DNA from: Alcaligenes faecalis | GTDB taxonomy: Bacteria > Pseudomonadota > Gammaproteobacteria > Burkholderiales > Burkholderiaceae_B | Reading direction: 5' to 3' | NCBI RefSeq assembly: GCF_041521385.1 | Contig: NZ_CP168006.1 | Location: forward strand, 3,789,647 to 3,853,646 | Length of the DNA: 64,000 bases | Part shown: in pieces, positions 1 through 7,614 of the stretch | Position numbering within the stretch: the stretch's first letter is position 1 | How the letters are laid out: every line of letters begins with the position of its first letter | Notes under the pieces: model-generated | Databases searched by the model: none | Seen by the model: only the letters and a program-made list of their open reading frames with translations | What the model was told of the DNA's origin: nothing | Translations under genes and position numbers: made by a program

Positions 1-115
1 TGCATACTGCTTGAAGGAGTATTTATTCGGTTTGGCATTGCCATGCAAAGCGCAGAAAACTGGCTGAATGGCGGTCAAGCCCCACGCTGATTTCATGGAT
101 TGTGGCTTATTTGTT

Positions 116-144
116 GAAATGCTAATGAGAATTGTTAGCATTTC
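116..144. promoter_or_regulatory. Fur-like inverted repeat upstream of ZIP transporter
   Basis: Perfect 10-bp inverted repeat: GAAATGCTAA at 116-125 and TTAGCATTTC at 135-144, with a 9-nt spacer. The inner 19 bp (121-139, GCTAATGAGAATTGTTAGC) match the classical Fur box GATAATGATAATCATTATC at about 14 of 19 positions. It lies about 140 bp ahead of the metal transporter gene. Fur is the best reading; a Zur or Mur-type regulator could also use such a dyad. Confidence 0.65.
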
Positions 145-208
145 AAAATTTGTATTTTAAATCGAAGATGAAGTCGCTATGATGGTTTGTATAGCATCCA
201 AGCCTTAG

Positions 209-233
209 CCAAGAGCCGTTTTACGGCTCTTGG
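209..233 (+). other. Hairpin in the leader of the ZIP transporter gene
   Basis: Perfect 11-bp stem (CCAAGAGCCGT at 209-219, ACGGCTCTTGG at 223-233) with a TTT loop. No U-run follows, so it is not a standard intrinsic terminator. It lies between the Fur-like dyad and the start codon and may affect the leader mRNA, or end a transcript entering from the left. I do not recognise it as a known metal riboswitch. Confidence 0.45.
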
Positions 234-278
234 TGTCTGTACTAGGCAAACCTGGATTGCGTAATTTTCTGGGGGCGC

Positions 279-1223
279 ATGGCGATGAAACCGAAAACAA
301 GCCACTACTTTTTACCCAATAAGGGAACCTCGCCTAATTGGCGCCAACACCTGCGCCTGTGGGTTGGACTGATCATCTCCATGGGGGGCGTCTGGGCGCT
401 CTGTCATCAGTTCTGGCTGTACGCACAAGATCATCCGGCGGTCTTGCAGGCCCTGGTGGGCGGCTCCATCGCGGCACTGGCCACGGCACTGGGCACCGTG
501 CCTGTCATGTTTTCTCAAACCATGTCGCAGCGTACGCAAGATACGCTGTATGGCTTTGGGGCAGGGGTGATGCTGGCCGCTTGTGCCTTCTCGCTGGTTT
601 TGCCAGGTCTGGAAGCGGCAGAAAAGCAGCAGGTGTTTGGTGGTGGTGCCTGGGCTGCGGGTTTAGCAGTGGGCTTTTCCATCTTGTTGGGGGCCGCAGC
701 CTTGATGCTGCTCGATCGCATCCTGCCGCACGAGCATTTCATTAAAGGGCGTGAGGGGCCGGGTAATGCCTCGTCGACCAAGCTGCGCCGTACCTGGCTG
801 TTTGTGATCGCGATTATGCTGCATAACTTTCCGGAAGGGTTGGCCATTGGCGTGGGCTATGTGGGCAATGAAGGGGTGCGCGCCAATGCGCTGGCCACGG
901 GTATTGCCATTCAGGACGTGCCGGAAGGTTTGGTGGTGGCGTTGGCTTTGCTGGCTGCCGGTTACAGCCGTGCTTTCTCGGTCGTTTTGGGCATGGCCAG
1001 TGGCTTGGTCGAGCCGGTCGGAGCGGTGCTGGGCGCAGTGGCCGTCAGCAGCTCGCTGGTGCTTTTGCCTTTTGGCCTGGGTTTTGCAGCGGGTGCCATG
1101 TTGTTTGTGATCAGCCACGAGATCATTCCCGAATCGCACCGGCAAGGACATGAAACCTTTGCGACGGGTGGCTTGATGATCGGTTTTGTCTTGATGATGC
1201 TGCTGGATACGGCATTGGGATAA
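279..1223 (+). CDS. ZIP family metal transporter (GufA/ZupT-like)
   Basis: Predicted inner-membrane divalent metal (Zn, Mn or Fe) importer of 314 residues with about eight hydrophobic segments. It carries the ZIP signatures HNFPEG near residue 187 and QDVPEG near 212, whose His/Asp/Glu side chains line the metal site, and HEIIPESH near the C terminus. The N terminus is polar and somewhat extended. Two ATGs compete: 279 is only 3 nt from the GGGGG run, while 285 has about 9 nt spacing and may be the true start. A Fur-like dyad upstream suggests induction on iron limitation, compatible with manganese import beside the Fur-linked sodA operon. Substrate specificity cannot be read from sequence. 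Confidence 0.88.
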   Translation: MAMKPKTSHYFLPNKGTSPNWRQHLRLWVGLIISMGGVWALCHQFWLYAQDHPAVLQALVGGSIAALATALGTVPVMFSQTMSQRTQDTLYGFGAGVMLAACAFSLVLPGLEAAEKQQVFGGGAWAAGLAVGFSILLGAAALMLLDRILPHEHFIKGREGPGNASSTKLRRTWLFVIAIMLHNFPEGLAIGVGYVGNEGVRANALATGIAIQDVPEGLVVALALLAAGYSRAFSVVLGMASGLVEPVGAVLGAVAVSSSLVLLPFGLGFAAGAMLFVISHEIIPESHRQGHETFATGGLMIGFVLMMLLDTALG

Positions 1224-1342
1224 GCAAGGCCATAAAGACCTATACTAAGGCCCTGTTCGGGTTAGCTCCCGTACTTGTTTTTGTCCCGCCTGTCAGTGCA
1301 TCTTGTGTCTGTTCGGGCGCTTCTTTGGCAGTGATTTCCAGC

Positions 1343-1957
1343 ATGCTACGCATAGACAATCTCAGTAAAAACTATGGCGACTACCCTGTTTTCAAGGGGC
1401 TGACTCATACCTTTCAGCCTGGCTGCGCGGCGCTCTGTGAAGAAGACAGCACCGGCAAATCCACTTTGCTGAATATCATTGCAGGCTTGCTCGAACCGGA
1501 TGCAGGGGAAGTGTGGATAGACGGGCATTCGTTGATGAAAGCTCCCCGACAAGCCCGCTCCCGTATGGCGTATGTACCTGATAATTGCATGCTGTTTCCG
1601 TCCCAGACGGGCCGTGAGCTGCTAGAGCAAATCGCTGCAGAAAAGAATACCCGCGTGGATGGTAATGCGCTGGATTTCGCCTCCCGATTAGGCTTGGAGC
1701 CACATTTGGACAAGCGTTTTGAGCAAATGTCGACGGGCACGCGTCGCAAGGTGTTTCTGACGGCGGCGGCTTTGGGTGACCCGGCTGTGATTATTGCCGA
1801 TGGCCCCAGCAACGGCCTGGACACGCAGGCTCGTGCCGCTTTGGCGGAGCAGTTCGAGATCTGGTCGCAAGACCGTGTTGTGCTGTTCGCCAGTTACGAT
1901 GCCGAGTTGCTTGAAGCTTGCGGAGCAGAAGTAATCAATGTTGCCGAGTTGATTTAG
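1343..1957 (+). CDS. ABC-type ATPase domain protein with degenerate catalytic motifs
   Basis: A 204-residue single-domain ABC ATPase, started at the ATG at 1343 because the longer frame would need a TTG at 1325 with no ribosome site. The fold motifs are present but altered. Walker A reads EEDSTGKS (33-40), so two P-loop glycines are Glu and Ser, although Lys39 is kept. The signature is MSTGT instead of LSGGQ (129-133). Walker B ends ADGP, so the catalytic Glu is Gly154. The H-loop reads ASYD, with Tyr185 for His. The D-loop GLD is retained. No permease gene is adjacent. It may bind nucleotide with little hydrolysis, act with an unlinked partner, or be decaying; the intact frame argues against recent decay. 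Confidence 0.75.
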   Translation: MLRIDNLSKNYGDYPVFKGLTHTFQPGCAALCEEDSTGKSTLLNIIAGLLEPDAGEVWIDGHSLMKAPRQARSRMAYVPDNCMLFPSQTGRELLEQIAAEKNTRVDGNALDFASRLGLEPHLDKRFEQMSTGTRRKVFLTAAALGDPAVIIADGPSNGLDTQARAALAEQFEIWSQDRVVLFASYDAELLEACGAEVINVAELI

Positions 1958-1999
1958 GCCTTGGGCGTGTCCGCCATCGACAAGTAAATCAGCCTGAAG

Positions 2000-2046
2000 A
2001 AAGAGGCAGAGAACGCTTTGGAGAACAAGCGTCCTCTGCCTCTTTT
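2000..2046 (+). terminator. Hairpin terminator after ABC-like gene
   Basis: Perfect 12-bp stem, AAAGAGGCAGAG at 2000-2011 and CTCTGCCTCTTT at 2034-2045, with a 22-nt loop. The stem ends in TTTT. It follows the stop codon at 1957 by about 40 nt and separates the ABC-like gene from the hydrolase gene. Confidence 0.6.
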
Positions 2047-2156
2047 GTCGTGAGTGCGTCCTGATCAGTCCATAAATTCGGCAATCCTACGGATTCTTTC
2101 AGTCGTTCAGATCCCTACTATGGTTCTGCCAGACAAACCAAAAGAAAGGAGACGAC

Positions 2157-3266
2157 ATGGCAACAGGATATATTTGGAACACACTTTACGGCTGGGTCGA
2201 TACGGGGACAGGCAGTCTTGCTTCGGCCAATCTGGGCGCCCGCTTACAGCCGATCAGCCACCACTTGGCTCACCCCGATACCAAGCGCCGCTTTCACGAG
2301 CTGGTTTGCGCCTCCGGGCAAATTGATCATCTGACCAGCATCCAGGCCAAGCCTGCGCGCGACAAGGATATTTTGCGTGTGCATACGGCAGAGCATCTGG
2401 AAAACATGAAGCGCGTCAGTGCCTTGCCAACCGGCGGCGACACGGGCGACGGCATTACCACCATGGGTAATGGCGGCCTTGAAATTGCCATGCTTTCTGC
2501 CGGTGGTGCCATTGAGATGGTCAAGAAAGTGGTTAGCCGTGAAGTCAGCAATGGCTACGCACTGGTGAATCCACCCGGCCACCATGCGCCCCGTGCTGGT
2601 GCGATGGGTTTTTGCATTTTCAATAACACCTCAGTAGCGGCGGCGTATGCCCGCGAAGAGCTAGGTTTGGATCGTGTCGCGATTCTGGATTGGGATGTAC
2701 ACCACGGCAACGGAACTCAGGACATTTGGTGGAATGATCCATCGGTGCTGACCATTTCTCTGCACCAGCATCTGTGCTTCCCGGCCAATAGCGGTTTCAC
2801 GACTGAGCGTGGCGAGGGCGAAGGCCTGGGCTACAACCTGAACGTCCCACTGCCTCCTGGCGGTGGGAATGCCGCCTACCTCTATGCCATGGAAAAAGTG
2901 GTGCTGCCCGCGCTGCACGCCTATAAACCGCAGTTGATTATCGTGGGCTCGGGCTTTGATGCCAGCATGATGGACCCACTGGCGCGCATGATGGTGACAG
3001 CGTCCGGCTTCCGTCAGATGGCGCGTCAAATCATCGACTGCGCCGAGGAAGTTTGCGAAGGCCGTATTGCCTTTGTGCAGGAAGGGGGTTATAGCCCGCA
3101 TTACTTGCCATTCTGCGGTCAGGCCGTGATTGAAGAGCTGACTGGCGTACGCACGTTGGCTGATCCTTACGCGGAATTCCTGGGTGGAATGGGCGGCGAT
3201 ACGCTGCTGGACGCAGAACGTGCTTGCGTGGACGAAGCTGCAACCCTGTTGAGCGGCCTGCGTTGA
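2157..3266 (+). CDS. HDAC-like amidohydrolase (class II deacetylase family)
   Basis: Zinc-dependent deacetylase of the histone deacetylase / acetylpolyamine amidohydrolase superfamily, 369 residues. Its length and N-terminal register equal those of HDAH from Alcaligenaceae strain FB188 as I recall that protein. The charge-relay pair is His142-His143 (PPGHHAP), the zinc ligands are Asp180 and His182 (DWDVHHGN) with Asp268 (GSGFDAS), and the transition-state Tyr is 312 (EGGYSPH). All expected catalytic residues are present. No signal peptide is visible, so it is probably cytoplasmic. A clear AAAGGAGA site precedes the ATG. The physiological substrate is unknown; acetylpolyamines or acetyl-lysine are candidates. 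It is transcribed alone and converges on a LuxR gene. Confidence 0.93.
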   Translation: MATGYIWNTLYGWVDTGTGSLASANLGARLQPISHHLAHPDTKRRFHELVCASGQIDHLTSIQAKPARDKDILRVHTAEHLENMKRVSALPTGGDTGDGITTMGNGGLEIAMLSAGGAIEMVKKVVSREVSNGYALVNPPGHHAPRAGAMGFCIFNNTSVAAAYAREELGLDRVAILDWDVHHGNGTQDIWWNDPSVLTISLHQHLCFPANSGFTTERGEGEGLGYNLNVPLPPGGGNAAYLYAMEKVVLPALHAYKPQLIIVGSGFDASMMDPLARMMVTASGFRQMARQIIDCAEEVCEGRIAFVQEGGYSPHYLPFCGQAVIEELTGVRTLADPYAEFLGGMGGDTLLDAERACVDEAATLLSGLR

Positions 3267-3308
3267 CGGCTGATGTGTCAGTTTTGAGCGTTGTTCCGGA
3301 CCTTGCCC

Positions 3309-4244
3309 TTAGTGGTACAGTCCGGGCACCGCCGCCAGGATCGCGCCATGCGCATCCGGCACATACCAATGATTCAAAGCCGCTTTAACAGCGGCTTCTG
3401 TCCGTCTGGTAAGGCCGAGCTTGCGCAGCAAGGACGTGACATGCGAATGTACGGTGCGTTCGCTTAAAAACAGGCAGCTTGCAATTTCCCGGTCGGTATA
3501 GCCCGTCACCAGCCAGCCCAGCACCTGCATTTCCTTGGCACTGAGCGCGGCGGGCAAGGGGGCGGGCACCAGTCGCACCAGAACATCGCCCTTGGGAAAA
3601 CGTTGCGCCTGTAGTCGATAGCTGTGTTTGCCTTCCAGCCAGAACGCCTGCAAAGTTGATGTTTCCTGGCCCATGAAGGACAAGGCCTTAGCCAGGGCCG
3701 GGCTGAATTGGGATGCATCGGAGAGCATGTCTTCACGCATGATCAGGCCACCTGCCTGTGGCACCAAATGCAAGACGATACCGTTTTGCGAGACCATGTT
3801 CTGCATGGCCTCTTCCAGCAAGATTTTTGCGCCCAGCGCCAGCGTGCGGACGTGGCGATTGAAGCAGCCTGCCTGTTGGGAAGAGAAGTGAATCATCCCC
3901 AGATACGAATCCCCGCGCTGCAGTTCTACCGTCATCCCATCCTGAAACCCGCCACGCAGCAGAGCATCGGTATAGATGGCGGTGCTGCGAAAAGGAGGAT
4001 CCATGGTGTCCGAACATTCGGAAATGGAGGGGGGGAGTAAGTCGTGAGGAGAGGCTTGCGCCGTAAAACCTGGTGCGTAGATTTGCGGAAAACCCGTTCC
4101 CAAGGCAGAGGCGCAGTTCAGGTTATAGCCTTCACAATGCAATTCCAGATGGGTACGGCTTTGCGGTGTACAACCCAAAAGCTGCACCGCATCGAAGTGA
4201 AACAGGGAACGCAAGGATTGAATACGATCGCAGAGACTCAACAT
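3309..4244 (-). CDS. LuxR-type HTH transcriptional regulator
   Basis: A 311-residue regulator. The last ~75 residues hold a LuxR/GerE helix-turn-helix (LSAKEMQVLGWLVTGYTDRE, then LSERTVHSHVTSLLRKLGL). The N-terminal ~230 residues resemble a GAF-like sensing region but show no motif that names a ligand. The ATG at 4244 is preferred; the reading frame extends to a TTG at 4283 without a better ribosome site. It converges with the HDAC-like gene, about 40 bp apart. The target genes cannot be inferred from position. Confidence 0.82.
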   Translation of the reverse strand: MLSLCDRIQSLRSLFHFDAVQLLGCTPQSRTHLELHCEGYNLNCASALGTGFPQIYAPGFTAQASPHDLLPPSISECSDTMDPPFRSTAIYTDALLRGGFQDGMTVELQRGDSYLGMIHFSSQQAGCFNRHVRTLALGAKILLEEAMQNMVSQNGIVLHLVPQAGGLIMREDMLSDASQFSPALAKALSFMGQETSTLQAFWLEGKHSYRLQAQRFPKGDVLVRLVPAPLPAALSAKEMQVLGWLVTGYTDREIASCLFLSERTVHSHVTSLLRKLGLTRRTEAAVKAALNHWYVPDAHGAILAAVPGLYH

Positions 4245-4368
4245 GGCGGGACCTGAGGACGAGTGTGGTAAGGGCGCTAACAATCAACATAGCGTTTGGT
4301 GATGGAGAGCGCAATTGGGCCAAACCCAGGCGTGGATGCGGGACGGTGTATGGATGTGCTCCCAAAGT

Positions 4369-4393
4369 AAAAACCCTCCGAACGTGGAGGGTT
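4369..4393 (-). terminator. Intrinsic terminator of the sodA operon
   Basis: On the minus strand an 8-bp stem (AACCCTCC/GGAGGGTT at 4372-4379 and 4386-4393) with a 6-nt loop is followed by TTTTT (4369-4373 on the plus strand). It lies about 100 bp downstream of the sodA stop codon. Confidence 0.7.
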
Positions 4394-4493
4394 GCTTGGG
4401 AAGGGCGACAGGCCAAAGCGTCTGACGCCACCTATCTCCGAGTAGGGTGATAGGGTTAAGGCAGCTTGTCAAACAACATGCTGTAAAACTGCC

Positions 4494-5108
4494 TTATTTA
4501 ACGGCTTCCAGATATCGTCTCAGCACTTCGGGCCAATTGATTACATTGAAGAAAGCCGCAATGTATTCAGGTCGACGGTTCTGATACTTCAGGTAGTAGG
4601 CATGCTCCCACACGTCCAGGCCCAGAATGGGTGTGTTGCCGTGCATCAGTGGGCTGTCCTGATTGCCGGTGCTCTCTACCACCAGCTTCTTTTCTGGCGT
4701 CACACTCAGCCAGGCCCAGCCACTGCCAAAGCGTGAAATCGCCGCTTTGGTAAAGGCGTCCTTGAATTTCTCGAAGCCGCCCAGATCCCGGTCTATGGCA
4801 TGGGCCAGATCCTTGGGCACGCTGGTATCGGCATCGGGCGTCATGACGGTCCAGAACAAGCTATGGTTGGCATGACCGCCGCCATTGTTGCGCACCACAT
4901 TGCGCACGGACTCGGGCAGTTTGTCCAGCCCGGTAACCAGCTCATCAATAGGCGGACTGGGCAAGTTGGCCGCTTCCAGTGCCGCATTCAGATTGTTGAT
5001 ATAGGTCTGATGATGTTTGCTGTAGTGGATCTCCATAGTCTGGGTGTCGATATGAGGTTCCAGAGCATGGTAGGCATAAGGCAGGGCAGGTAAGGTGTAA
5101 GACAACAC
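4494..5108 (-). CDS. sodA: Superoxide dismutase, Mn type
   Basis: Converts superoxide to hydrogen peroxide and oxygen in the cytoplasm; 204 residues, the usual family length. Metal ligands are His28, His82 ([11 protein letters not shown]), Asp165 and His169 (DVWEHAY). The Mn-type markers are Gly78 in the GGGH segment and Gln150 (STGNQDSP), the second-sphere Gln position typical of SodA rather than SodB. It is the second gene of a two-gene minus-strand operon, 51 nt after the preceding gene, behind a Fur box. This fits the use of a manganese enzyme when iron is short. Confidence 0.95.
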   Translation of the reverse strand: MLSYTLPALPYAYHALEPHIDTQTMEIHYSKHHQTYINNLNAALEAANLPSPPIDELVTGLDKLPESVRNVVRNNGGGHANHSLFWTVMTPDADTSVPKDLAHAIDRDLGGFEKFKDAFTKAAISRFGSGWAWLSVTPEKKLVVESTGNQDSPLMHGNTPILGLDVWEHAYYLKYQNRRPEYIAAFFNVINWPEVLRRYLEAVK

Positions 5109-5159
5109 GCACTCCTCGATAAACCCCAGGCTGGTTGCGCCTGGGGGACAGAATGAAAC

Positions 5160-5639
5160 TTAATGAGAAAAAGAGCGTTCCTGCGGGCTGACTGCCCCTA
5201 AGAACAGGGCAGAGCAGGTAGGGACATGATGGGGATAGCGGCGTGCATAGCGCGCCAGCTCGACATAGGTGCGTCGGCTATGTTGCCAGGCGGCCATACG
5301 CCAATCATCGGCCAGGTGCGTGTTGGCTGCCGCGCAGCACAAGGTTTCATGTGCGGTACACAGGTGCAGGCCCTGCTCGTCGCTTTGCCCCAATTGTTCG
5401 CAGGCATCGGCCAGATTCAAATGGGCAATGACCCAGGCGGCAATGGTGGCGTCGGCCCCTTCACAAGAGCCAAACAGCAGCGGTTTTACATACGCGCGCG
5501 CCTGTTGGTAGTGCGCGATGGCATCGGTGTAATTGTGGGATTGAAAGGCCTGGTTTCCCTGTGTGATCAAACTGCGCCAGGAGGCCAGTTCGTCGCGTTG
5601 GGTGAGAGCGTGTTGGGGCTGTTGGGCGAGTGTCTGCAT
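5160..5639 (-). CDS. sodA-operon helical protein (OrfX-like)
   Basis: A 159-residue soluble protein, mostly helical, with a TPR-like stretch near residues 25-50 (GNQAFQSHNYTDAIAHYQQA) and several Cys and His residues, including a CC pair. It lies directly upstream of sodA and its promoter carries a Fur box. The arrangement recalls the uncharacterised orfX next to sodA in the iron-regulated fumC-orfX-sodA operon of Pseudomonas aeruginosa. Homology to OrfX is a judgement from memory of size and context. Its function is unknown; a role in metal loading or protein quality control under iron stress is only a guess. Confidence 0.7.
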   Translation of the reverse strand: MQTLAQQPQHALTQRDELASWRSLITQGNQAFQSHNYTDAIAHYQQARAYVKPLLFGSCEGADATIAAWVIAHLNLADACEQLGQSDEQGLHLCTAHETLCCAAANTHLADDWRMAAWQHSRRTYVELARYARRYPHHVPTCSALFLGAVSPQERSFSH

Positions 5640-5677
5640 GCATTGCTCCTGATAAAAGGTAGCGCATCAATAATGAA

Positions 5678-5696
5678 TTTAATGATAATGATTTGC
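5678..5696 (-). promoter_or_regulatory. Fur box of the orfX-sodA operon
   Basis: The 19 bp at 5678-5696 (TTTAATGATAATGATTTGC) match the Fur consensus at 14 of 19 positions and include an intact AATGATAAT core. The site starts 39 bp upstream of the orfX-like start codon, in an AT-rich promoter region, the expected place for iron-dependent repression. Confidence 0.75.
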
Positions 5697-5883
5697 ATTT
5701 ATATTATCAAGAAAATCGAAAAAGCAAATCGTAAGCAGATCAAACGCCAGCCGGAAAGAGGCAGGAAAAGGCCTTTGAAACCAGTAGTGATGCGGCTTTG
5801 CAGGCTTGGTAGACGTACTTAGGTGTATACCCTGTAGCGTCAATATGCTTGTTTCAGATCAAACCCAAGTTGGCTGCATAGAA

Positions 5884-5917
5884 GAAAAAAGGCTGAAAGC
5901 CCGGGAGCTTTCAGCCT
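5884..5917 (-). terminator. Intrinsic terminator of the PPC-repeat gene
   Basis: Perfect 11-bp stem (AGGCTGAAAGC at 5890-5900, GCTTTCAGCCT at 5907-5917) with a 6-nt loop. On the minus strand a run of T follows (A-run 5884-5890 on the plus strand). It lies 25 bp past the stop of the minus-strand gene at 5942. Confidence 0.8.
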
Positions 5918-5941
5918 GGATATTCGCTTGTCGGAATCGTC

Positions 5942-7372
5942 TTAACGACGTTTTACCGACAACTCATAGTCCATATCCTGCTCGTAGCTGCCCAAGGACA
6001 TGGCTTTGATTTCATACTCGCCGGCTTCCAGTTGGACTTCCAGGCGTGCGTTCATGTCGCCGCCGCTATCATCGTCTTCGGCAACAGTTTGACCGTCTTT
6101 ACGCAGCACCAGGTAGGTGTCGAAGATAGGCGAGGTCATGTCAATGACGTAGCTGCCAGGCTGACGTACGGTCAACTGGTAGCTGTCGCTGGTGATGCCT
6201 TGCAGCATCAGAGCCTGGCGAGGCTCACCCACACGGATGGTACCGCCGCCGGCATTGGCAGGGACTTCATCTGCCGAGGCGGACAGGGCAAATAAACCGG
6301 CTTGATTAGAGCCAGAGATCTTCACCTGGTGTTCTCCTGCCGCCAGTACGCCACGGACGCGTTGCTGGCCGGCTTCATCCCCGTATTGGTTGGCACTGGT
6401 GGAATCCACTTCCATGGTGGCCTGGAAGCCTTGGGCGTCCATTCGCACTGTGACCAGCTTGGGCTCGGGCAAGGTGAAGCTGTAGGTTTGGGTCTCACCG
6501 GTAAACAAACCGCTTTTGCCTTCGCCGTCCAGCACCAGCGTATCGCCATTTTTCAGATCGACTTCACCTGTCATGTCCTCCGGCTTGATCTGCAGCGAGA
6601 AGCCACCCTGGAAGTTTTGTGAACCCATGGCCGAGCTGGTCTGCACAATGTATTCACCGGCTTTCAGGTAAACCTGTAGGCGTGCATCGGTGCCACCACC
6701 GTTGTCATCGTCCGAAGCCAGTTCCATGCCGCGACGATCCATCAATGTCAGATAGGCGTCCAGGCTGTTTTGCTCAGCCTTCATGGCCAAGCTGTACAAG
6801 CCGTCCTTGTCAATATTCAAGCGGTAGCGTTTTTGGCCACCCAAGGCCCAGTCATGAATGGTCTGATCGGGGGTCAAGGGCTCGCCTGTGTAGGCTTTCA
6901 GGGTGTTGACAGCGACCTGGAACGGGCCAAAGGAGCTGGTATTGAAACCGCTGACAACCACTTGGTAGGTGTCGTTGAAATCCGCCTTGAAGCCCAGTGT
7001 GGTGGCTTGATCCTTGGTTTCGCTCTCTGGGCAATCCTCACAACGCTGGGTGCGTGTTACCAGCTCGCCGTTGCGCAGCACGGTGATTTGAGGGCGCAAG
7101 GGGCCGGTGACGCTGATCTTGATAAGTTGACCGGCTTCGGCTTTTACATCAAACAGGCTGCTGCGCACGCCATCGCTCAGATTCAAAAAGCTTTTGCTGG
7201 TTAGTTCGCCAGAGACGGATTGGCCTAATACCAGGGGTTGGGCAGCACCGAGGGTGCTGGGGGCGCTGACTGGGCCGCTTGCCGGCACAGGTACGTTTTT
7301 GGCGTAATAAATAGCGCCACCGGCGCCGATGGCCACGCCCAACAGGGCGGCAAGTAAGGTAGTTGGCTTCAT
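5942..7372 (-). CDS. Envelope protein with PPC-type beta repeats
   Basis: A 476-residue exported protein. Residues 1-25 form a signal sequence or membrane anchor (MKPTTLLAALLGVAIGAGGA), followed by a Pro/Ala/Ser linker. Several ~110-residue beta modules follow that look like bacterial pre-peptidase C-terminal (PPC) domains. Two carry the diagnostic pattern DAYLTLMDRRG...ASDDDNGG...ARLQVYLKAGEY and DTYLVLRKDG...EDDDSGG...ARLEVQLEAGEY. A CEDC pair occurs near residue 112. There is no protease domain, so this is PPC repeats alone, probably periplasmic or surface-exposed. It is monocistronic with its own terminator. The role is unknown. Confidence 0.7.
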   Translation of the reverse strand: MKPTTLLAALLGVAIGAGGAIYYAKNVPVPASGPVSAPSTLGAAQPLVLGQSVSGELTSKSFLNLSDGVRSSLFDVKAEAGQLIKISVTGPLRPQITVLRNGELVTRTQRCEDCPESETKDQATTLGFKADFNDTYQVVVSGFNTSSFGPFQVAVNTLKAYTGEPLTPDQTIHDWALGGQKRYRLNIDKDGLYSLAMKAEQNSLDAYLTLMDRRGMELASDDDNGGGTDARLQVYLKAGEYIVQTSSAMGSQNFQGGFSLQIKPEDMTGEVDLKNGDTLVLDGEGKSGLFTGETQTYSFTLPEPKLVTVRMDAQGFQATMEVDSTSANQYGDEAGQQRVRGVLAAGEHQVKISGSNQAGLFALSASADEVPANAGGGTIRVGEPRQALMLQGITSDSYQLTVRQPGSYVIDMTSPIFDTYLVLRKDGQTVAEDDDSGGDMNARLEVQLEAGEYEIKAMSLGSYEQDMDYELSVKRR

Positions 7373-7614
7373 GATCTCTGAAGGGTAGCTAAAAGTAAGG
7401 CGCCGATAAGCCGGCGACTGTCAGCGAGCGATTGTACTGGAGCTGAGAGAGTCAGCACATACTATTGAAACAAGATGCAACACCCAAGGCCCGGTTTCCG
7501 AATTTGCTCCTGGGGTATGGATCAATCACTGGATTCGCTTGTTGGTTCGGCTTCGTCCCGGGGAGCTGGGCTGTGTTCATGAACTTTGTTACATTTTTGG
7601 AGTTTGATTCAACC

